Below, one piece after another: positions 44,001 to 50,438 of a stretch of DNA of 64,000 nt (within the stretch, counting starts at the first letter, position 1; each line of letters begins with the position of its first letter). A program made the position numbers and the translations under genes. The DNA comes from Streptococcaceae bacterium. GTDB lineage: Bacteria; Bacillota; Bacilli; Lactobacillales; Streptococcaceae. The stretch spans positions 62,001-126,000 of the forward strand of contig JAIRWF010000035.1 of the NCBI GenBank assembly GCA_031253335.1, in the 5' to 3' direction. The notes under the pieces were generated by a model. It saw nothing but the letters and a program-made list of their open reading frames with translations, did not search any database and was not told where the DNA came from.

Positions 44001-44609
44001 TTAGTTGTTTTTCGGCATGATTCCTTGCATGCCAGCAGCTTGAAGCTCACCATCCAGCAAATTAAGCATTGCATGTACCCAATCATGGAGATCCGCCACG
44101 CACTTGAGGTAAGCAAGCGTCTCATGCGAAAGCGTGCGTATAAAGCCTGTTACCGTCTCCTTATCTTTTGAGATCTCATATTTCAAAGCCGATGCTGAAC
44201 GTCTGGCAATACTGAAACCCTTTTTCAAGTCCTCTTCTGCAAAATTCGCAAAAAAGAAATCCAGCTGATCGTGCAATTTAATCAAGCGTTCTTGCGTGTA
44301 CAGCTGCATGGAAAGCAGTTCTTCAGAAACATCCTCGTCTGAATTCAAGCGTTGCACAACACTCGCAAGATTCGCCCGCACAAACTCCACCATCATCTCG
44401 CTCTGCAGCTGCACCACATTATTAACTTTCGCGAGATTATCAAAATTCGTCGTCACATCCGTCTTTTCAGCACTATCTGGTAAATCCGTTAAAATCTGTG
44501 CCACATCCGCATCATTTTCAGGTGCAAGCTTTGCCGTCTCAAAGGTCGCACTATAAATCCCTTCAAAACTCTCAGCTGTTGTTAAATAATTTTTCTTAAA
44601 ATCAGTCAT
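44001..44609 (-). CDS. Unknown helical protein between moaA and narK
   Basis: A 202-residue soluble, acidic, almost wholly alpha-helical protein; no signal peptide or membrane helix and no family I recognise. Helices include VVQLQSEMMVEFVRANLASVV, YTQERLIKLHDQLDFFFANF and LAYLKCVADLHDWVHAMLNLL, with clustered His (LHDQ, LSHET, LHDWVH) that could hold a metal but do not match the hemerythrin pattern. The ATG follows the moaA TAA at once, within GGAGGATAAATG, so it is translationally coupled to moaA. Position suggests a role in molybdoenzyme or nitrate metabolism; this is inference only. Confidence 0.8.
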   Translation of the reverse strand: MTDFKKNYLTTAESFEGIYSATFETAKLAPENDADVAQILTDLPDSAEKTDVTTNFDNLAKVNNVVQLQSEMMVEFVRANLASVVQRLNSDEDVSEELLSMQLYTQERLIKLHDQLDFFFANFAEEDLKKGFSIARRSASALKYEISKDKETVTGFIRTLSHETLAYLKCVADLHDWVHAMLNLLDGELQAAGMQGIMPKNN

Positions 44610-45653
44610 TTATCCTCCAATTTGACTCATATGCCGCCACGTGGGCTTCTGAAACTTATTCTTTTCATTTGCCGCAAGCGCCATCTCGTGGTTCTGTGGT
44701 TTGAGTGCCAAAACATCCTGAATCTGCGTCCGGAACGCTTCAAAATCAAAGATATTTTCCCGAATATTACTTTCGTCATCCCAGTACAGACACGACTTCA
44801 CGGCACCATCCGCCGTAATCCGCAAGCGATTGCAACTGTCGCAAAAACGGCAAGATACGGGATGAATCAGACCAAAACTTCCCAAAGCGCCCGCCAGTTG
44901 GTAATTCTCGGATGGCCCATTCCCACTCATGTAATAAGGTTTATACTCCCAACCATTTTCCGCACAAACCTGGAAAATGCGGTCAAGTCCTTCGTAGTTA
45001 TCCTCCCAAAGCTTGGTATCACGCGCATTATTCGAGTGACCAATCGGCATAAACTCGATAAAACGGACATTCACGGGATGTGTCATGCTGTAGCTTAGGA
45101 AATCCGCGATCTCATCGTCGTTTTGCCCCTTGATGACCACGACATTGAGCTTTATCACAAAAGGAAATTGTGAAGCTGCTTCAATCCCTTTCAAAAGTTG
45201 CTTAAGCGAACCGCCCCGTGTGATTTCACGATATTTTTCAGAATTAAAGGTATCAATCGAAATGTTCAAACGCTTGAGACCAGCTTTCCAGAGCTTTTCT
45301 GCAAGCCGCGGCAATGCCAAACCATTCGTTGTCAAGGCGATATCTTCAATCTCAGGAATCACAGAGATTTCTTCGACAATCTCGCACAAATCTGCCCGTA
45401 GCGTAGGCTCTCCACCCGTCAAGCGGACTTTTTTAATCCCCATAGCAGCAAAATTCTTGACGAGCTGCACGATTTCAGCCTTCGAGAGGACTTTTTCATC
45501 TGGAAAAAACTCTAAACCCTCTTCAGGCATGCAATAAACACACCTGAGGTTGCATTTATCCGTGATGGATAAACGCAAATAGTCATGCACCCGGCCAAAG
45601 GGATCGGTCAATACCGTATTTTCAGTCATTAAAGAGGTTTGCATAGTCACCAT
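44610..45653 (-). CDS. moaA: GTP 3',8-cyclase (molybdenum cofactor step 1)
   Basis: About 340 residues. This radical-SAM enzyme converts GTP to the cyclic precursor used by MoaC. The SAM cluster is [18 protein letters not shown], the C-terminal cluster is [16 protein letters not shown] with C in [10 protein letters not shown], and the protein ends with the required GG. Several starts are possible in the overlap with msrB: the outermost ATG at 45653, a GTG at 45650 with AAGGAGG at good spacing, and ATGs at 45644 and 45629; the outer one is reported. It is coupled to the unknown gene downstream. Confidence 0.95.
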   Translation of the reverse strand: MVTMQTSLMTENTVLTDPFGRVHDYLRLSITDKCNLRCVYCMPEEGLEFFPDEKVLSKAEIVQLVKNFAAMGIKKVRLTGGEPTLRADLCEIVEEISVIPEIEDIALTTNGLALPRLAEKLWKAGLKRLNISIDTFNSEKYREITRGGSLKQLLKGIEAASQFPFVIKLNVVVIKGQNDDEIADFLSYSMTHPVNVRFIEFMPIGHSNNARDTKLWEDNYEGLDRIFQVCAENGWEYKPYYMSGNGPSENYQLAGALGSFGLIHPVSCRFCDSCNRLRITADGAVKSCLYWDDESNIRENIFDFEAFRTQIQDVLALKPQNHEMALAANEKNKFQKPTWRHMSQIGG

Positions 45654-46056
45654 AGCCCTCCTTTTCTAAATCTGCCACTGGCACGAAGCGCAATGCAGCG
45701 GAGTTAATACAATAGCGAAGCCCGCCTTTGTCCACTGGGCCATCGGTAAAAACGTGTCCTAAGTGAGAATCCGCTTGTGGCGAACGCACTTCGACACGCT
45801 CCATCCCATGCGTCTGATCGCGTTTTTCGTTTAATTTTCCGATAGGCTTTGTAAAGGCTGGCCAACCACAGCCCGAGTCATACTTGTCAAGGCTCGTAAA
45901 CAGCGGCTCCCCTGAGACAATATCGACATATAGGCCAGGCTCAAAATGATGATCAAAAGTGTTCGTAAAAGGCGCTTCAGTCCCATTTTTCTGCGTAACT
46001 TCGTAGGACAAGGGCGAGAGCGTTGCAATTTCTTTTTGATAGTTTTCGTTTGACAT
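45622..46056 (-). CDS. msrB: Peptide methionine-R-sulfoxide reductase
   Basis: About 144 residues from [20 protein letters not shown]. It reduces methionine R-sulfoxide in proteins. Signatures are [37 protein letters not shown] and the catalytic cysteine in [13 protein letters not shown]. The longer frame upstream is discounted; AAAAGGAG precedes the ATG at 46056. Its 3' end overlaps moaA, so an oxidative-damage repair enzyme is co-transcribed with cofactor synthesis. Confidence 0.95.
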   Translation of the reverse strand: MSNENYQKEIATLSPLSYEVTQKNGTEAPFTNTFDHHFEPGLYVDIVSGEPLFTSLDKYDSGCGWPAFTKPIGKLNEKRDQTHGMERVEVRSPQADSHLGHVFTDGPVDKGGLRYCINSAALRFVPVADLEKEGYGDYANLFND

Positions 46057-46063
46057 AGTTCTC

Positions 46064-46262
46064 CTTTTGGTGGGACAATGGATTCTTACACCATCACGTC
46101 TTCTGACGCACCCACAATTACTCGGAATTTGCGATGACGCGTTGCTTCGCAAAGCTTTATCCGTTACCTGAACGCTCCCACTTGGTCGCATCCAGCTCCA
46201 TTTGGCCAGACAATACTTCGTATTACGCGTGTTGCGCACTGCCAATTACTCGGAATTTATAG
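46064..46262. repeat. Non-coding region upstream of msrB with a 16-bp direct repeat
   Basis: CAATTACTCGGAATTT occurs at 46115-46130 and again at 46243-46258 (128-bp spacing). Between them are short inverted repeats, including AATACTTCGTATT. I see no gene here and no known riboswitch. Confidence 0.6.
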
Positions 46263-46327
46263 CTTTATTGTAGCAAATCATTACAAAAAAAGATACTCAA
46301 CAGCTTGTCGCGTATCTTTGACATTTT

Positions 46328-47119
46328 TTATTCTTCCTTCGGCAAGCCTTTCCTAAAGCCATAGTAATGAAAGACGGAGACAAAGAGGGCTGCACCGACA
46401 AGATTGCCCAAAGCAACGATGCCAAAGTTTGCAAAGAATTGTCCCCAGGTAATGGGTGCTCCTGCGAAAATCGCTGCTGGGATGAGGAAGGAATTCGCCA
46501 CACTATGCTGGAAGCCAATCGCCACAAAAACCATGATGGGAAACCATGCGCCGATAATCTTGCCCATGGTGTCCTTGCCTGCGATGTATTGCCAGATGGA
46601 AAGTCCCACGAGCCAGTTACAACCAATCGCCGAGAAAAATGCCACGGACGGGCTTGCAGCGACTTTACTTGCCGCCATCGCAAGGAGTTTCGTGTGGTAA
46701 GCAAGATTATCTGGGGTTGTATTGACCATCCCCGTGAGATGCGTGAGGAGAAAGGCTGTGGCCACGGCACCAATGACGTTATAAATTGCAATTTCGATGA
46801 AGTTGATAATTGTAGGTCCCACCTTGACTTTGCGATCAAGGAGCGATACCGTGACTGTCATGAAATTCCCTGTAAGGAGCTCAGCTCCTACAATGACGAC
46901 CGCAATCAGTCCCATTGGGAAAACTGCGGCACCCAGGAAACTCGCGAGTCCTGCAAATTCTTTCGGGAAGACGGCTGTCACTTTCAGGTCGGCGAAAAAT
47001 CCCAGCCCGATGAAGGCACCTGCAAGAAAGCCCAATAGGAACTTTTCCAGATGCGTTTTTTGGAGTTTTGCGACGCCAGATCTAATCACGAGCGCCAGAG
47101 TTTCAGAGCCTGATAACAT
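46328..47119 (-). CDS. Formate/nitrite transporter (FNT family)
   Basis: About 263 residues from MLSGSETLAL, with six membrane helices typical of the pentameric FNT channels (FLLGFLAGAFIGLGFFA; LLTGNFMTV; NWLVGLSIW; FQHSVANSFLIPAA). The family moves formate, nitrite or hydrosulfide; the GAELLTGN and FQHSVANSF segments contain the conserved Thr/Asn and His of the selectivity filter. Formate uptake for the adjacent formate dehydrogenase, or nitrite export from Nar, are both reasonable. The ATG at 47119 has AGGTGG upstream; an upstream in-frame extension is discounted because it overlaps the promoter. Confidence 0.92.
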   Translation of the reverse strand: MLSGSETLALVIRSGVAKLQKTHLEKFLLGFLAGAFIGLGFFADLKVTAVFPKEFAGLASFLGAAVFPMGLIAVVIVGAELLTGNFMTVTVSLLDRKVKVGPTIINFIEIAIYNVIGAVATAFLLTHLTGMVNTTPDNLAYHTKLLAMAASKVAASPSVAFFSAIGCNWLVGLSIWQYIAGKDTMGKIIGAWFPIMVFVAIGFQHSVANSFLIPAAIFAGAPITWGQFFANFGIVALGNLVGAALFVSVFHYYGFRKGLPKEE

Positions 47120-47192
47120 CGTCCACCTCATTTCTAATTTACCGAGAACATTTGTTGAAATTTCACAAAGTTCACAAACTTTTAACAGACTC

Positions 47193-47221
47193 GTGATAGC
47201 GCTTTCACCTTGATTTGTCAA
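47193..47221 (-). promoter_or_regulatory. FNT promoter with cre box between -35 and -10
   Basis: Minus-strand TTGACA (47216-47221), 17-nt spacer, TATCAC (47193-47198). The plus-strand TGATAGCGCTTTCA (47194-47207) matches the cre consensus TGWNANCGNTNWCA at every fixed position. CcpA bound here would block RNA polymerase. A weak Rex-like dyad (TTGTTGAAATTTCACAA, 47152-47168) lies further downstream. Confidence 0.8.
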
Positions 47222-47226
47222 GAATA

Positions 47227-47250
47227 AAACCTGTCAAATTTGACAGGTTT
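47227..47250 (-). terminator. Terminator of the moa-moe operon built on the palindrome
   Basis: A 24-bp perfect palindrome centred on exact TGTCAAATTTGACA (47232-47245), extended by AAACC and GGTTT, followed on the minus strand by TTATTC. It ends 5 bp from the FNT -35 box. Confidence 0.8.
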
Positions 47251-47292
47251 CATTTTTCTGTTTCATCCTATTTTTTCAGCTCTGACAGCTCA

Positions 47293-47532
47293 TCATCCCC
47301 CACTAACAGGTGGAATCAGCGCAATTTCAGCGTCTGTCAAATCTGACGGCTCATCATAAATGTATTCATGATTCACTGCCACGTTGCAAAGTTTGATTAA
47401 ATCAGCTTGCAGCGGATATGACTCAGCCACCAACTTCAAAATTGTGCTTCTGTCAGCTCTGATAGGCAATTCTAGTTCAATCTCTGGACCTAAGATATCT
47501 GCTAAATGAGCAAAAAGCTTGATTTGTGTCAT
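47293..47532 (-). CDS. moaD: Molybdopterin synthase small subunit
   Basis: A 79-residue ubiquitin-like sulfur carrier from MTQIKLFAHLADILGPEIEL to the C-terminal IPPVSGG; the GG tail is thiocarboxylated and donates sulfur for the dithiolene of molybdopterin. An upstream in-frame start is discounted because this ATG follows the moaE stop by one base. A palindrome variant (TGTCAAATCTGACG, 47335) encodes PSDLTD. The partner MoaE is next to it. Confidence 0.92.
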   Translation of the reverse strand: MTQIKLFAHLADILGPEIELELPIRADRSTILKLVAESYPLQADLIKLCNVAVNHEYIYDEPSDLTDAEIALIPPVSGG

Positions 47533-47533
47533 T

Positions 47534-47947
47534 CTACTTTCCCCACCTCTCTTCAAGGCCGTCTGTCTCCTTCTTCCAGATGGGCACTGTTTTTTTCAAC
47601 GCATCAATCAAATGGTGGCATGCCTCTAGCGCATCCTTGCGATGAATACTCGCAACGCCAATAAACACTGCCTCATCCATCACTTCCAAGTGCCCAATTC
47701 GGTGCGCAATCACAACCCGATTCCCCGCAGCTTCAATTGGTGCCGCAAGCTTCTCAAGTTCCGCAATCGCCATCTCCTCATAAGCCGTATAATCCACAAA
47801 ATCCGTGTGTTCCGTGTGATCAGCAAAAGGCGTCATATCGCGAATCGTCCCCACGAAAATCCCAAGTCCCCCATACTCAGGCGATTTCAGTTCCGCATAC
47901 AAAGTCGGAATATCCAAAGGCTCCATCGAAAGTTTTATGATTGCCAT
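47534..47947 (-). CDS. moaE: Molybdopterin synthase large subunit
   Basis: A 137-residue catalytic subunit that, with MoaD, converts precursor Z to molybdopterin. Family segments are GIFVGTIRD, VIAHRIGHLEVMDEAVFIGVAS and the active-site lysine region LKKTVPIWKKE. Length is canonical. It lies between moaC and moaD in a tight operon. Confidence 0.95.
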   Translation of the reverse strand: MAIIKLSMEPLDIPTLYAELKSPEYGGLGIFVGTIRDMTPFADHTEHTDFVDYTAYEEMAIAELEKLAAPIEAAGNRVVIAHRIGHLEVMDEAVFIGVASIHRKDALEACHHLIDALKKTVPIWKKETDGLEERWGK

Positions 47948-47959
47948 TTTTCCTCCACT

Positions 47960-48448
47960 TCAGGCGTCTTCCACACCATACACAAATTCCCCACTCTTTC
48001 CGCCACTTTTCGTGAGCAAATGGCAGTCCGTCATCATCATCCCGCGGTCAATTGCCTTACACATGTCGTAAATCGTGAGAGCCGCCACCTGCACTGCAGT
48101 CAACGCTTCCATCTCAACACCTGTCTGCCCCGTTGTCTTCACCTCTGAGACGATCACAATCTCTCGCTCCGAAGTAAATTCAAAAGAAATATCCACGCCC
48201 GTAAGAAGCAGGACATGACACATGGGAATCAACTCCGACGTCTTCTTCGCCGCCATGATACCCGCCACCTGCGCTACAGCAAGAACATCGCCTTTAGCAA
48301 TACCGCCCTCTTTGATGCGCACCAACGTCTCAGGCGCCATGATAACCGTCGCTGTCGCTGTCGCCACACGCCTCGTAACTGCCTTATCCGACACATCCAC
48401 CTGCCGCGCCCGCCCCTGCGCGTTGATATGCGTGAGTTCTTCCGTCAT
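47960..48448 (-). CDS. moaC: Cyclic pyranopterin monophosphate synthase
   Basis: A 162-residue enzyme finishing precursor Z synthesis after MoaA. Signatures are [21 protein letters not shown] and [24 protein letters not shown] with the catalytic Lys at the end. Length is canonical. It is coupled to the upstream mobB by a 4-bp overlap. Confidence 0.96.
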   Translation of the reverse strand: MTEELTHINAQGRARQVDVSDKAVTRRVATATATVIMAPETLVRIKEGGIAKGDVLAVAQVAGIMAAKKTSELIPMCHVLLLTGVDISFEFTSEREIVIVSEVKTTGQTGVEMEALTAVQVAALTIYDMCKAIDRGMMMTDCHLLTKSGGKSGEFVYGVEDA

Positions 48449-48933
48449 TTCTCCTCCAAAAGTCTTGTAAATAGTGCCTTCCTCGCCTCCCGGCTCGTCA
48501 AATCCTCCACGCCTTGGGCTAGTTCCTCTGAAAAAAGGCTCCCGCGTAACGCCTGCAGCTCTCCCTCGGGCAAGATTCTCTCCTTGCTCATTGGTCCAAT
48601 CAATTCCAGTTTCCAGCCGTCAAAACTAGAAGCCCGAAATCCCTCAATTAGTAGTACATCTACCTCTTGAGCCATATACTTTTCAAGAATTTCCGATACT
48701 TCTACTGACCTTTTTTCATGCCAGAGAAATTCACCCGCCGTCGATAAGCCCACACCATCTGCTCCCGCAGCAGCAAAGCGATAACTATCCGTCTCAGGCG
48801 TATCCATCACCGCTTCATGTGCCCGCTTGAGGCATGCCACTTTCAGGCCTTCAGACTTTGCGAGCCCAATCCACTCCAGCATCAAGGTCGTCTTCCCGAC
48901 CTTTTTATTCCCTACAATTTGAAGTATCTTCAT
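48445..48933 (-). CDS. mobB: Molybdopterin-guanine dinucleotide biosynthesis adaptor MobB
   Basis: A 162-residue P-loop GTPase ([20 protein letters not shown]) with [20 protein letters not shown], the typical MobB segment. It helps MobA attach GMP to molybdopterin to form the bis-MGD cofactor needed by NarG and the formate dehydrogenase. It overlaps moeA and moaC by 4 bp each (ATGA). Confidence 0.93.
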   Translation of the reverse strand: MKILQIVGNKKVGKTTLMLEWIGLAKSEGLKVACLKRAHEAVMDTPETDSYRFAAAGADGVGLSTAGEFLWHEKRSVEVSEILEKYMAQEVDVLLIEGFRASSFDGWKLELIGPMSKERILPEGELQALRGSLFSEELAQGVEDLTSREARKALFTRLLEEK

Positions 48934-50123
48934 CGCTCAGGAATCCACCAAATAGCGACTTCTTCGCCCGCAGTCACAGCCGTATCATGCGGAATTCTAT
49001 AAAAACAATTCGCCTGGTACAAGCTCGACAGTTCGCTCGATTGCCCGTGACCATTGAGGCTCACACCATCCGCGCCGTTCACCCCATTCAAATAGCGGTC
49101 AAATTCATTTTTCTTCGTATAGCCATCGCGCAAAATGCCACGACCTGGACGTATCCGGGTTGTCTGTCCCTGAAAACGCCGTATCAACGGCTCCGCAAAA
49201 AACCAAAAACCTGTAAAACAGGCACTTGGATTTCCTGACAAAGCAATGACAGGTTTTCCCTTCATGAGAAAAGCCGTCGTTGGGCTTCCAGGCCGCATGG
49301 CAAGTTTATTAAAGAGACAATCATTTTCTTGCGCAATCACTGCGAGAAAGTCAAAATCTCCGACCGACACGCCACCCGTGGTAATCACCAAATCATTTTC
49401 CGCAGTTAAACGTGCAAGCAGCTCCCGCGTTGCTTCCAAATCATCAGTCAATTCATAGACACCCGTCACATCCGCATCGTTTTCCTGCGCTAGGCCTGAC
49501 AGCAAAGGACCATTCGAGTTATAAATCTTGCCATCTTCAGGACGTGCATTCTCTGCAAGTTCTGACCCTGTTGCAACTACAGCCACACGAGGCTTTTTAT
49601 AGACAGAAACTTCTGAAACCCCAAAAGCCGCAAGGACTGATACCGCTCCCGCATTGAGTCGTGTCCCCGCAGGAATCACGCGCTCATCACGCGCCACTTC
49701 TTCACCTATCTCTGTTATATTCGATTTCGCAGACGTCCGTAAAATCCGAACACGATTCCCAGATAAAGCCTCCGTGTCTTCCAACATGATGACTTTCGCT
49801 ACATCATCTGGCACTTTAGCGCCCGTCATAATCCGCACACATTCGCCAGATTTCAACGCACTCTCATGCGTACTCCCCGCGCCCACTTCATCTACCATCG
49901 TGAATTCACGCGGAAAATCCTCATCATCATGCGCTAAAATCCCGTAGCCATCATATCCTGAGCGCCTAAAAGCAGGAATCGGAAAAGGTGCCCGCAGATC
50001 CTCTGCCAACACAAAGCCATGTGCTTCTACAGATTTCACGCGCACAACCTTTGGCGTTACAGTAATCCCCGCCAACTTCTCCTTCGCTTCCTCAAGCGAA
50101 ATTGCTGTTCGTTTCAAATACAT
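48930..50123 (-). CDS. moeA: Molybdopterin molybdenumtransferase
   Basis: A 397-residue enzyme inserting molybdate into adenylylated molybdopterin. Domain landmarks are FRRSGYDGYGILAHD, VRIMTGAKVPDDVAKVIMLEDTE, VITTGGVSVGDFDF and IALSGNPSACFTGFWFF. Complete. MogA/MoaB, the partner that adenylylates molybdopterin, is not in the window. It heads the moeA-mobB-moaC-moaE-moaD operon; the sequence AGAGGT that serves as its ribosome-binding site belongs to the terminus of an intergenic repeat element. Confidence 0.96.
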   Translation of the reverse strand: MYLKRTAISLEEAKEKLAGITVTPKVVRVKSVEAHGFVLAEDLRAPFPIPAFRRSGYDGYGILAHDDEDFPREFTMVDEVGAGSTHESALKSGECVRIMTGAKVPDDVAKVIMLEDTEALSGNRVRILRTSAKSNITEIGEEVARDERVIPAGTRLNAGAVSVLAAFGVSEVSVYKKPRVAVVATGSELAENARPEDGKIYNSNGPLLSGLAQENDADVTGVYELTDDLEATRELLARLTAENDLVITTGGVSVGDFDFLAVIAQENDCLFNKLAMRPGSPTTAFLMKGKPVIALSGNPSACFTGFWFFAEPLIRRFQGQTTRIRPGRGILRDGYTKKNEFDRYLNGVNGADGVSLNGHGQSSELSSLYQANCFYRIPHDTAVTAGEEVAIWWIPER

Positions 50124-50126
50124 CTA

Positions 50127-50343
50127 GTTACCTCTAAAAACTTACTTTTTCGTTTAACCGCACGACCTCGCTCGCTTGGCACACTGTGCCAAGGTAATCA
50201 AATAAGGAAACGGAGTTTCCTCGCCAGAGCGCCGAGTCAATAAACGCGTCGCTAAGTTAGATTCTGGAAAAAAGCTTCGCTTGCTTCATCCGCTACCTTG
50301 GAGCAGTGCTCCAAGCAAAAGTAACCCAGTTTTTAGACACGCC
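50127..50343. repeat. Hairpin-rich intergenic element, copy C (5' of moeA)
   Basis: Begins GTTACCTCTAAAAACTTAC and ends CAGTTTTTAGACACGCC, with inverted TCTAAAAAC at both ends. Inner hairpins are TTGGCACA-C-TGTGCCAA and CTTGGAGCA-G-TGCTCCAAG; ATAAACGCGTCGCT recurs from copy B. It is 217 bp long and ends 3 nt from the moeA start codon. The remaining 70 bp to the fdh terminator hold no gene. Confidence 0.8.
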
Positions 50344-50411
50344 TTTTCTCAATTATAGCAAACCACTACAAAAAAAGACAGACAACGACTTGTTGACTAT
50401 CTTTTACTTCA

Positions 50412-50437
50412 AAAAGCCACAAATCAATGTGGCTTTT
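50412..50437 (-). terminator. Terminator of the formate dehydrogenase operon
   Basis: AAAAGCCACA and TGTGGCTTTT arms with a 6-nt loop, directly after the stop codon of the last gene. Confidence 0.88.
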
Positions 50438-50438
50438 A

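Noticed and set aside
47152..47168. Rex operator upstream of the formate/nitrite channel
   Set aside because: TTGTTGAAATTTCACAA has one poor half-site and a shortened centre, so it is mentioned only as a weak possibility.
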